DNA of 64,000 nucleotides, taken from Nematopogon swammerdamellus. Taxonomy: Eukaryota; Arthropoda; Insecta; Lepidoptera; Adelidae. Location: the NCBI GenBank assembly GCA_946902875.1, contig OX336336.1:2326545-2390544 (forward strand), in the 5' to 3' direction. A program made the position numbers and the translations under genes. Under the pieces are notes generated by a model. The model had not been told where the DNA came from. It did no database searches and saw only the letters and a list, made by a program, of their open reading frames with translations. Of this stretch, positions 12,301 through 24,300 are shown one piece after another (the stretch's first letter is position 1; the number at the start of each line of letters is the position of its first letter).

Positions 12301-15300
12301 AACAACTATTTCCATGTTTCACTATGGTGATAAAGGAAGAATAAATAAATAAATAAATAATAACTATTTTCATGTTTTCCAGCATTACATCAAATCAGCA
12401 TTACATAAAATAATGTTTAATTGTTTTTTTCAGATTCGCGATCAGGAAGCCATGACATATCGCGATGCAAGTTCAAAACCTCTCATACTTCAAACTTATA
12501 ATGATATTTTAAAAAACGAGCGGAGCGCCGGATGTCTCAAGAGTTATGGGATAGACGAAACAGGCGTTTTCAAAAATGCGAGCCAGTCCACTAGTCAAGG
12601 ACGGGGAAAAAAGAAGATGCAAGCTGCCGTTAAACAACAGCCGTCATCATACATAATAACACCGCAGCAGGCTCGGGGACACCATCTAATAACAATTCAG
12701 ATGTATGATTTAGTAGGGAGCGAAGCTTCTGAAGTTCTAACAGTGCAGTCTCAGTACGTGGTTGTTGAAAGCGGTTATAATGAAATTATGGATTTAACTC
12801 AAAATATTTTAAGAAAGATATCCCGAGAATGTACATTTTCCACATGTACATTTTCCAGTGTTAGCATAATATCGTAAGGTTTATTGTTTATTTTTATTTT
12901 TATAAATAAATTAAACATGAAATTTAAAGAATAAATAAATGTATATGTAAGCTACTTCTTGAGTTTTAATTTCCCAGCAAATTTACGATTTAAATTCAAG
13001 TAAAAAAAAAAACATTATGCATAAATCTATTCTCATTTGAAAGTAGTCATATTACGAGAATAATTTTGTATTTACATAATATTAATAATATAATAATACG
13101 CTTTACACCGCTTAATATGCGGCGAGGATGGGTTTACCGCCTTAGTAAATTTTTCCCAGCCAACATACATTATGCTCAATAAATATATGTGCAATAACAT
13201 GCATATATGCACATACCGCATGCAGTATCTCTACAGGCTTTTTTTTTATTGACAGACAGGCATACAGGCAGGCAGGCAGTGAGGTGTTTTTTGTAAGCAC
13301 TCCTTTATTCCTTTTAATGTGCGGAACCCTAAAATTTCATATAGAGCGGTCGCATAGATGTATTTTTACGAATTAACACCGCCGCCGGGCATTGAAGTTT
13401 CGAATTTCACTCGCCGCGCCACAGCGCCTTGCTTTGTACAAAGCCGCCTGCGAAGCAATATTATTTCAATTCCCGTGAAAATGCTGATTCGCCTGACTGC
13501 ATTATTCTGTAAAGACATGCTCACACACGGTTTTGATGATGAAATATGGAAGACGGGCGGATCGTTGCATACAAACATTGTATTTACTGTAAGATTTCAG
13601 TCCCTATGTGAATCTGGCTTTATGCGTTGGTTTTTGTATAAATTTGACGTCGCGCTAGTACCGGGCATCATTCAGTTGAGCAGTAAGCAGTAAGTACAAG
13701 TGCCTAGTGAAAAGTGGAAAGTGAACAAGTAAGTGCCTGCCCCGCCTTCGCCGAGACTCAAGGAACTCGACTGGTAAGTTTTATCTCTTCATAACTAGGG
13801 CAATTTTTACTTGTTATTCTCAGACTCTTTGCACTGTTTTTAATTGAAAAAATACTTTGAAATTTCAAATAAAACACTTGATCAATTCCCGTCTGTTTTC
13901 CAATTTTTAAGCATCACAATTTCAAATACTTGTAAAAATTTCATGCATGTTTAAACTCTGCTCTGTCTCATGTTTTTAAGCGATGTAATGATTGATTGAC
14001 TCTTGCGCTCGTTCAAATACTTGCAAATTTTCTTTTCTTTGAAACTTTGTAAATAATTATGCTATAAAACTTGTCCTCCCCGCTTGTTTCAGATCGGAGC
14101 GTCGGAGAGAAATCAAGCGGTCTCGAGAAATCCTTCAGCACGGCGCTGTGCACAGCAGATACAGTCATGTAAGTAAGTAGAAGTATTTTACAATATCTAG
14201 AAAACATTATCTTTTTCTTCAACGCCGCGCATGTTTTGAAGTGAACTCACGTAACTGTCACGCTCAGCATTTCCGCCGCGCAGTCCTACGGACAGCTTTT
14301 TTTATTCTAAACCACTGCAGCTATTATTTCTTCTTTACAGGAGCAAGAAAGCCAGCCTGCCTAGCCTCTTATCTTCCGATGAGGACGTTGCAGCACCGTC
14401 GTCTCTGATACCTGACCGGAAGAAAAAGAGAACTCCAGCTGCCCGGCCGTCAGCGTCTAGCAAGAAATCGCGATCCAATCCTCTCCCAAGTTCTACACAC
14501 TCGTCCGGCGAGGAAGACATCGTGCGGCCCTCGAAGAAGCGCTCCCCATCGCATGGTGAGGTTGCTAATAACAAGCTTGCGTATCAGCTATTCGGTACCG
14601 ATAGCGAGGATGGCGGTGAGAAACAGGAGCGACCAAAAATATTGCTCGCTAATTCTTTAAGCCGTCGGTCATCGTGCGGATACTCGAAGCATGAGCTGAC
14701 TGTTAAGGACGGCGAATACTATGTAGAATTAAAAATTTACAACTCGAAAGACATTGCTATGGTGAGGCCTGCCGACCGCTGGAGGCATGCCCTCATAACG
14801 CTGCGCGAGAATTTAGCCGAAAATTCCACTGGGTGGTCCCACCTGCAGTCGTTTGTAAAAGAAGAGAAAAAATTTTATGATAAGAAGCAGTAATTAAGAA
14901 ATTTATAATATTGAGGAAGCAGTTTAGGGATTACTTTTAATAATGTACTGTGAAAAATGTAATGTTAGCGTTCACAAATCCTATTTTCATGCTCATAAGA
15001 GAAGCAATTTACATAAAACGAATAGTCTATTGAGCACCGAATTTGGTAATGTGAGACTGATCGCGTCAGCTTTTAAAAAAAGAGTATGCAGTTACCGTAT
15101 ACAACCATCGCAAAAACTTATCACGCCTGAGGCATTCTTGAAGCAAGTAAAATCAGAAGTAAAAACTCTTATAGAAATACACTTAGAGAAGCATACATCG
15201 CTTAAAGTAAATTTGGAATTCTTTGCTCATTTTACTCTACCTCAAAACGATGAAACCGAGTTGAAATCATTTAATACGCGGTATGAGGCTATACTGAGAG

Positions 15301-18300
15301 GTACTAACATCGCGATATTTTACAAGCATGCTGTAGAACGTTTAATTCACAAAAGTTCTGAATTTGAACATCGAGATAGCGGATGGACACTTAAAAATGT
15401 TGCGTACCTTGAGCTAAACATTAATAGATATAATCCTTTGAGGGCTGGATCGTACATTCCCTTGCCGCCAGCTCTTCGACGCAATAAAAGTTGTTTAAAT
15501 ATTCAAAATAGCGATAAATACTGCTTTGCGTGGTGTATCACAGCGCATTTACATCCTGCTTCCAGAAACCCACACAGAGTTAATTCATATCCGCACTTTT
15601 CCACAGTGCTTAACACATATAATCTAAATTTCCCGCCCAGTTTTGAAGATATAACATTTTTTGAAAATAGCAATCCATGCATTAGCGTGAATGTGTACGG
15701 GTTAGCCTCAAATTCTAATGTAAACGGGCCTCTATACAGGACTCAAAACAGAAAATACAATCATATAAATTTATTGTTCATACAGAAGGGCGGGAAGTCG
15801 CATTACTGCCTGATCACAAATCTCGGTCTTTTGGTTCAAAAACAAATATCAAAGCATCATGGGAAATCCTTTCTTTGTGAAGATTGCTTGCTTACTTTTA
15901 CCAGTGAAAATAAATTTAATGGGCATGACTGCTCTCGAGTGCGAACCATATTGCCCGCAAAAGACACTTTCTTAGAATTTCATAATTGGGAAAAAATGCA
16001 GAGAGTTCCATTCGTTATTTACGCTGACTTTGAAAGTATACTGAAGCCGTGTTTAGACGAGAGTCGGGATACAGAAAAGACATGTTATGCTACAATACAC
16101 GAGCCTAGTTGTTTTGCATTTTATATATGCTCAGCTTTAAAACCTGAATTAAATAAACTAGTCCAGTATCGAGGGCGCGATTGCGTGAAAAAATTCGTGA
16201 AAATGCTTACAAAAGAAGTTCTTCAACTTGACGGTATATTACATACAGCCACGCCTATGAAGACCTTGAACTCAGAGCAGGAAAAGCTTTTAGCGGAAGC
16301 AGAAAAATGTCATATATGCGGGGATTATTTATTCGGTGACATAGTAGCGGATCATGATCATATGACTGGGGAGCTAAGAGGCCCAGCTCATTCGAGCTGC
16401 AATTTATCATTTAAAAAATGCTCGTTTGTACCTGTATTCTTCCATAATTTGACTGGTTACGACAGCCATTTATTTATCAAAGAGTTAGGCAGCACGCCAG
16501 GTGTTATAAAAATTATACCTAAAAATAAAGAAAATTATATATCATTTACTAAATACATCCCTCTAAGCAAAGATCATTTCGCGCAGATAAAATTTGTTGA
16601 TTCGTTCAAATTTTTAAATTCTAGTCTTGAAAAACTCGCTCAGAGTCTTAACGATGCAGATTTTACACATTTGAAGTCGTTCTTTCCCGAGCGCGAACTT
16701 TTCAACTTGATACGCCGTAAAGGAGTGTTCCCATACGACTATGTTGATTCCTGGGGTAAATATGATGAAATCGAGTTACCGTTAAAAGATAGTTTTTACA
16801 ACGCGCTCACTTCGGCTGATATATCGCAAAGCGATTATGAGCATGCTGTAAATGTTTGGAGACAATTTAGAGTTAAAAGTTTGGGTCAATATACAGAACT
16901 TTACTTAAAAAGCGATGTTCTGTTATTGTGCGATATATTTGAAAACTTTAGGAATATGAGCTTAAAACATTACAAGCTCGATCCGGCTTATTATGTAACC
17001 TCGCCGGGGCTGAGCTGGGATGCGATGCTACTTCACACTAAAGTCAAACTTGAATTGATCTCTGATATAGAGATTTATCAATTTTTCGAGAAAGGTGTTC
17101 GAGGAGGATTGGCTCAGGTCTCTTTGCGATATTGTAAACCTAATAACAAGTATCTGCCTGATCATGACGAGTCATTACCCTCAAGTTTTTGCATATATCT
17201 CGATTCAAATAACTTATATGGCTTTTCCATGATGAGGAAAATGCCGGTGTCCCAATTTTCATTTTTAACCGCTAATGAAATCGCGAGCTTGGACATTCGC
17301 TCGGTCCCCGATAACAGCGACATTGGCTATGTTTTGGAGGTTGATTTGAAATACCCGTCATATTTGCACGACGATCATTCGGATTTACCTTTCGCGCCTG
17401 AAAAACTTACACCGCCTGGCGGCGCTAACTCGAAACTCATAGCAAGTTTATATCACAAACATAACTATGTTATTCATTACATCCACTTAAAGACATGTCT
17501 GAATAATGGTTTGATATTGAAAAAAGTGCATAGAGCACTCGTTTTCAAGCAGGATGACTTTCTGAAAAAGTATATTGAACTTAACACTTCTTTGCGCACG
17601 GTTGCCAAGTCAGAATTTGAAAAGGATAATTTAAAAAAAATGAATAACGCTATCTTCGGAAAAACAATCGAAAACAAACGTAAGCAAGCTAATGTGAAAT
17701 TAGTGAACTCGTGGAGAGACGATCGTAATATAACGAACAAGATTTTAAGCGCTGAAAAACTCGTATGCATGCCTAACTTCAAAAGCATTTCGATATTTTC
17801 AGAAAATCTAGCAGCGGTTCAATTGCATCCTGAAGAAATTGTTTTGGACAGGCCAATTTACATCGGTTTTACCGTATTAGAACTTTCGAAAGCCCATCTA
17901 TACAATTTTCATTACTCTGTAATGAAGCGAAAGTTCAGTAAAAATATAAAATTATGTTATACTGATACGGACAGCTTACTATACCATGTGTTTACTGATG
18001 ACATATACAGAGATATAAAAGACGATATTTCAAAATTTGATACAAGCAACTTTGCCTGCAATAATATTTACGGTATACCTAGAGTAAATATGAAAGTTCC
18101 CGGTCTCTTCAAAGACGAAATGGGAGGTGTGGTTATATCAGAGTTCATAGGACTTCGCGCTAAACTGTACTGCATAAAAACATCGGATTCATCTATAAAG
18201 AAAGCAAAAGGTATATCCGGATCTGTTACCAAGCAATTACGCAGCGATGAATACAAACACGCTCTTGACAGCGGCGCGATAGTTCGGCGTAAAATGCATA

Positions 18301-21300
18301 CTATTCGATCGGTTAATCACAATGTATTCACACAGGAAATCTTTAAATCGGTGCTCGATAGATCTGATGATAAGCGGCGATTGTTGAAAAGAAGCTATAA
18401 TACTTTGCCATGGGGGCATTATAAATTGTAATTGCGTCTTAAAAATAATTAATTTACGTGTTTGCGTGTTTGATCTGCTGTTTTTTTATACTTTTTATAA
18501 GCTAAGTACTTGCCCTATGAAGGCATTATAATTGTAACCGTATCTTATAATTAATCCAAGTGTTTTTATGATGCTGTTCATGTAATAGAATAAATAAAAT
18601 ATTCTTGTTTGCTAATAAACATGTTTTATTTTAATTAGACCTCCATTACTATACGTGTTCATGATATAAAACTTGGCAAACATATAGCCTCCTACGAGAA
18701 TTTCAGGGAAATAGGAAAGATTTCATAATATAGTCTGGTTGTGGAGGGCTTGATAAATTTCCTGCTTGATGGGGTATTTGAGTATGTATGTACAATAGCT
18801 CGCATGCAAACGATAAAGAGATTCATTACATGAAATTTAATAGTGCTCCCCACGGGCGGGTGGGCTTTAGACAAAGCGAGAATTGCTTGAAATACTTAGA
18901 ATATAAAAAAATATTGCATACAATATTTTATAAAGCATGCATGCCTTACTTACAGCGTCTCTAAAAAAAAAAAATTGCAAACATTTATAATCGCTATATG
19001 CAGCTCATCGGCATTCAGTCTTATCAATACATGAATATCAGCAGGTAAATTGAGTTTTATCGATTTGAAGTTAACAGAATTTAACCTCGACTTTATTCAA
19101 ATAATCAGCATAGTTGCCCGCAGCGATACAGTAGAATTGGGTTATCTAATTCACCTCGGCAGAAAACATCTTGGTGTTCAGGATAATGAGCATGAGCGAA
19201 GCGATGCGAGTTAGACTGAACGGCATGATGTTTGGCGAGGTGAATTAGATAGCCCAATTCTACACTACTTACATTATATAAGGTGTTTCGTTAGTCATGT
19301 CAATAACTTCGGGAGGGTTACATACACAATGAAATAAACAGGTTACGCAAAAAATTATATGTTTTTAGCATTACTTTTCGAGAAATTTAACAAAACATGT
19401 TTGCTACCTAAACCTGTGTGTAACAGTAGGTAACATGCATTGTACGCATTCAATGACCGTACTATGTTCAAACGCAGAACAGCTGTTTGTTGTAAGTGAG
19501 TCACAAGGTCACTATGATTGGTTTTTACAGCTACTTATTTGATTTTATTTTTTTGTTAGGAGAAAAAATGCTCCAATAAACATATGTTTTTTTTTTGCGT
19601 AAAGTGTTTGTTTGAGTGCGTATGTAACCCTCCCGAAGTTATTGACATGACTAACGAAACACCTTACATCCTTATCTATAATAAAATCCAACGTCTGCTT
19701 TCTGTCTGAGTGTCTGAGTGTCTGAGTGTATGTCTGTCTGTCCGCTTATAACTCGAGAACCACTGGACCGATTTTAATAAAAAAAAATTCTACGGATAGC
19801 TTGATTCTTCCCATCAACTATAGGCTACTTACTATCACGCTAAATGGCTTATGAGGTTAGCAGTGAAGTGAAATATGAGAGCGGGCGGAGCCGCGGGCAC
19901 AGCTTGTATAGGTATATACAGGTGTTTCAGGATAGGGTTTCGTAACTTCAGGGTTCGAAAGGGGTCCATATTTGAAGAGAAAAAGGTCATTTTATTGTAC
20001 TTTTTGGTGAAAATCGTTTCATCGAGCTTTGGTGGACAGTTAAAGTCCACCTTTATTAAATAAAAATAACAAATTACATTTGCAATGACATCAAAAGAAA
20101 AAGGGGACTGAACTAGGTCATTGCACTCCCTAGACCAGACACCACTGTTGCCAAATGTCACTGTCCTTTTCCATCGAGTTTTTATTTGATTTTATTTTGA
20201 GAATTTCGATTTGAGTGTTAGGGATTTTTTCTTCTAAATAATGAGTACTTTCTATTCCTGAAATTTTTCAAGCCTATCCTGAAACACCCTGTATATATGG
20301 GTAAAAAAAACATAACATATACATACATGCAAGCCCTGTCGCAGCGCTAATGAAAAGTCGGGTGGATTTACCGGCATCAAAAAGCAATCCCCTGAGTGTG
20401 ATTAGTACCTCATTGAAGTTATGAAATTTTAAGTATTGAAATTGATTGATTCTGGTCGAAATGTCTGTCGCGGGCACAAGGTCTCAAGGACGTTCGTAGG
20501 ATTATCTACCTGTACGTGAGTGTGAGTGAGTTGACGGGCGGTAGCGAGCGTGCCTCCGCCCCCACACCCAACTCCAGCTGGTAGGACAGCGAGGTGTTCA
20601 CTCCGTCGAAAGTTGCGTTCGCTACGCACTCGTACCTGCCGATAAAAAGACATTTGTGAAATCGTAACGCCATCTATCTACGAATATGATGTTACAGAAA
20701 AATTACATAAGGATGTGATATTACAGGTCACACCGAAAAAGACACTTCAAATGACAAGTCACACATACTTTTCAATGTGAATATCCAATAGACAGATTGA
20801 AGTAAGATGAGAAGATTAAAAAATAAATTAAAACTTTTATGATGTATGACGGCCGGTCAGTACATCAGTAATCACAGTGTGATGAATGTCATGAAAAGTG
20901 CTTGAACAATACGGACGTATGGGAGTATAAAGGTAAGCGTGCACAAGTCGCGTCGTAATCATCGCATGGATCGCATCAAATGAATTTTTAGAGGAAATGC
21001 GTCCACTGTATTCACAGCGATCGGACTGCCGATGCGGCCGCCGATTGTTTTCGGATTTTCAACACTCTCTGAATGACGTCATTTCTGCACATCGGCATTT
21101 CAGACGGCTCGATGCGCGCTGTCCGTCCGATGCGGATGAGTTATTATTTTTTTATAGAAACTGACACGGTTGACTACATCACCTACAACATCCGTGATTT
21201 CAGCCCATAACACTGGGTGAACTAGGTGCCATGTCAGTGCTTCCCTTCATTTCATGTCGGCTACACTGAACTGGACGGAAAACACAAACTATTTACATAG

Positions 21301-24300
21301 CCGTTTCGACCGACGTTTCATTCAATGCGGTGGTACCAACCCGGGCGGGTTGAGCCCTACCACCTAGTATGGTAAGAAGGGAAGGGGCCTACAGTTTAAC
21401 GTGGAATCCAAACCACGGTCAGCCTCCAACAGTCGAGCGGCCACCAATCCAAGTACTGACCGGCCCAGCGTTGCTTAACAAGCAATAGCGACAGTCGACT
21501 GTCTGCACCACTGAGCTATAGGGCTGACGCTTATTAGGCCGATGCGGCCGCCGATTGTTTTCGAATTTTCAACACTCTCCAAATGACGTCTGCATATCGC
21601 TATTTCTGACTGTTCGATGCGCGCTGTCCGTCCGATGCTGATGAGTGAACGCATTTCTATAACAAACTATACAAAGAATACTGAATGTGTACAACGTGAA
21701 TATGTGGACGCTTACTTTAAGAAGGCCCCGCTACAAACAGCAATGGTAATATGAAAAGCTTACTGTTTTTCCAAAGAGCGCCATCTATTGGAATGAAACA
21801 TACCGACTGAAATAATTTACATGATTCAACAATATAATTATTTTTTCATTCAAGTGAAAGTTTTATAAAAATCGTTTAGTATTTCTGACCCGCCATCTAG
21901 GTTCCGGCACTGTGAGTCTGTGGGGCAGCCCTGCAGTTGGCAGAATTCGACCTCGGCGCATGACTTTCCCTTGTAGCCGCGTGGACACTCACACCTGTGA
22001 AATGCAAACATTCATTTTTTAAACGCCGACGAAAAAAAAAGCCCTGGTAGTCGTGGGACTACCGGTAGACATAGACATGGAATCATGGGCAGACATATTA
22101 TTTAGTTTTGTATGGAAAAAAAAAGTTCACCGTAGAACAAAATGTCATCTAACTTTTTTGCTCCAAATAGGCTCAGGAGTACGCGGTTTGCTTTATGACC
22201 TATAGTCATCAAACACCCTGTATAATAATCGCGCAAGTACATAGAGTGCAAATGGCCTGACGTGGCGCTGACGGGGTTACAATATTTCAGAAAGAGAACA
22301 TTTTTTTTACAGACGGAACCAAATTTCTAGTCGATCCGACCAGTAGTTTAGGAGTTATATGCATTTATTGATTTTCGAATGTTTTTGTAATGGCTATGAC
22401 ATCATCAATTGTTAATATTATTCATTGACGTTGCCATAGGAGGAAGGGGACCGAGTGACTCTATCACCTGACTATGACCTGATATGGTTTGCTGGGATTG
22501 GTTGAGTGGTTCGTGAAATAGTGGTATGCCGAAAGTACATTAAAAATGAGGGTAGATTTTTGCAAATGGCACGGGGGACACATTACACGTCAAAAGATAG
22601 GTGTTATAAGTTTGACGTGTGTGTCTGTCTGTGGCATCGTAGCTCCCAAATGGATGGACCGATTTGGATTTTTTTTTTATTTTATTAGAAAGCTGGTTTA
22701 ATTGAAAAAGAACTCTTTGATTATCAGCGGCACATGAAGATACAACACAATGTCGGATTTCCATCTGAGGTGTTTATTTATTTATTAGAAAACAGACAGC
22801 CTAATGACAAACAGATAAAATATATGTTGTACATACATTGAAGTCTGGCCACATTTTGTTTCCCTGATTAGACTATAGTTTAGTTTATTGGGATCAAACG
22901 TGTGTGTGTGTGTAGTGAGTGTCAATGCAGTGTAGTGTTGTGTAATGTAGTGTGGTGTAGCGTAGTGTAGCGTAGTGTAGCGTAGTGTAGCGTAGCGTAG
23001 TGTAGCGTAGTGTAGCGTAGCGTAGCGTTGCGTAGCGTAGCGGAGCGTAGCGGAGCGTAGTGTAGTGTAGCGTAGCGTAGTGTAGTGTAGCGTAGTGTTT
23101 TGTGGTGGTTGTGTAGTGTAGTGTAGTGTAGTGTAGTGTAGTGTTGTGTGATGTGCTCGGGATGCAGTAGTCACGTACCAGGCAGTTTCTTTACAGAATT
23201 TTGAGACCAGTCCTTTTTAAACCAAACATAAATAAAAATAAATTATTGATTTTACCTATGTTTTAGAGAAGGGTTAACACAGGGAAGGCTCCGGTATGGC
23301 ACCTACCTTCTCGGAGGTGATATTGGCTGGTCGGAGCATGTGCTTTGGCCCCCTCCGACTCAGCGACCCATACCGGATTACATAAAAAAAAACACGCTTT
23401 TATAATTCTCAGTAGGTCGCAACTAACGCGAAGTCGTTCCACGTGATGCGGCAGGTGGCGTTGTGGAGGCAGGGGCTGGAGGCGCAGGTGTCGTCGGACA
23501 CGATACCCGGCAGCACGCCGGCCGGGTTGAGGCTCACGTCGCCGAAGGCCGGCGGAAGGGTCAGACCGACCTCCTTCAGCGGGAAGAACTCCACGATCAT
23601 CACGCGCATACCGTTGGACACCTGTACAACAGTTACACAACATCCTGTTACAATATTATACGCTTGATGCACATGCCAAAAACTATACTCGGGGCATTGA
23701 TTTTATAGGGGGAGTCAGATGTACCGTCAGCGATGTTTTAAAGGTAACATGAAATTAGTCTTCAATTATGTCCTAAGATGGCGCCAGGAGTATCGAATTT
23801 GAATTAAATAATTATTATATTTTTAAATCTGCTAATTATAGAACGATGCTAAGTGGGAACAGCATAGTTAAATTTAAAGATTATTTTATATTAAGTAGAA
23901 ATTTCAAAATAGTGTATTTTAAGGTTTTCATAATTTTTCCAATAAATATTTTCATGTTTTGTCAGTCCGTGAGCTTGGCGGATAAAATGTATAATTTCGC
24001 CGCTTCTGCATCATAGATGTCAGACCAAAGTTAAGTTGTCCTATTTGTCTATAGATGGCATGCCTATTTCTTATTATATTTTTAGTTGCCAAATACCCAC
24101 CAACCAAACCTGCGTGCAATTCAAATACGCGCGTGCGGTTAGGATAAAGTGGAGATACCTTCTTTAAAATTATATTTTTTTACCTCACCACCTTTGAAAA
24201 CGGAAACAAACACGATGGATTAAATATAATAATAATAATAAAAATCGTTAGCCATTTATAAGAAAATCGACCTCAACGAAATAATTTGTATGACAGCTAC

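Larger units (their letters stand above)
8492..19269. mobile_element. Polinton/Maverick (adintovirus-class) element, 10.8 kb
   Basis: A self-synthesising DNA transposon or integrated virus-like element inside a crb intron. Both ends begin AGTAGTGTA and are inverted copies of each other; a perfect 6-bp duplication TACATT flanks them, the size made by Polinton integrases. The left arm is read leftward (phospholipase A2 protein, integrase remnant, small membrane ORF, ATPase), and the right arm rightward (two spliced genes of unknown function, then DNA polymerase B). Hexon, penton and maturation protease genes are not visible. The polymerase is intact while the other recognisable genes are damaged. 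The class assignment rests on polymerase, ATPase and integrase motifs together with the 6-bp duplication. Confidence 0.93.

Noticed and set aside
12413..12439. Unspliced start ATG of the 149-aa Polinton protein
   Set aside because: The ATG lies within the T-rich tract of a strong acceptor; the spliced start at 12273 explains the frame better.
13358..13693. 111-aa Polinton gene
   Set aside because: No recognisable motif, and it runs across the TATA/initiator of the next transcript.
8492..19269. Calling the element a bidnavirus or parvovirus insertion
   Set aside because: PLA2 and hairpin ends fit, but the ATPase, integrase tail, 6-bp duplication and polymerase layout point to the Polinton/adintovirus class; no parvovirus NS1 helicase is present.
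22785..23174. 129-aa open frame of repeating TLHYT residues
   Set aside because: Translation of a pentanucleotide microsatellite.
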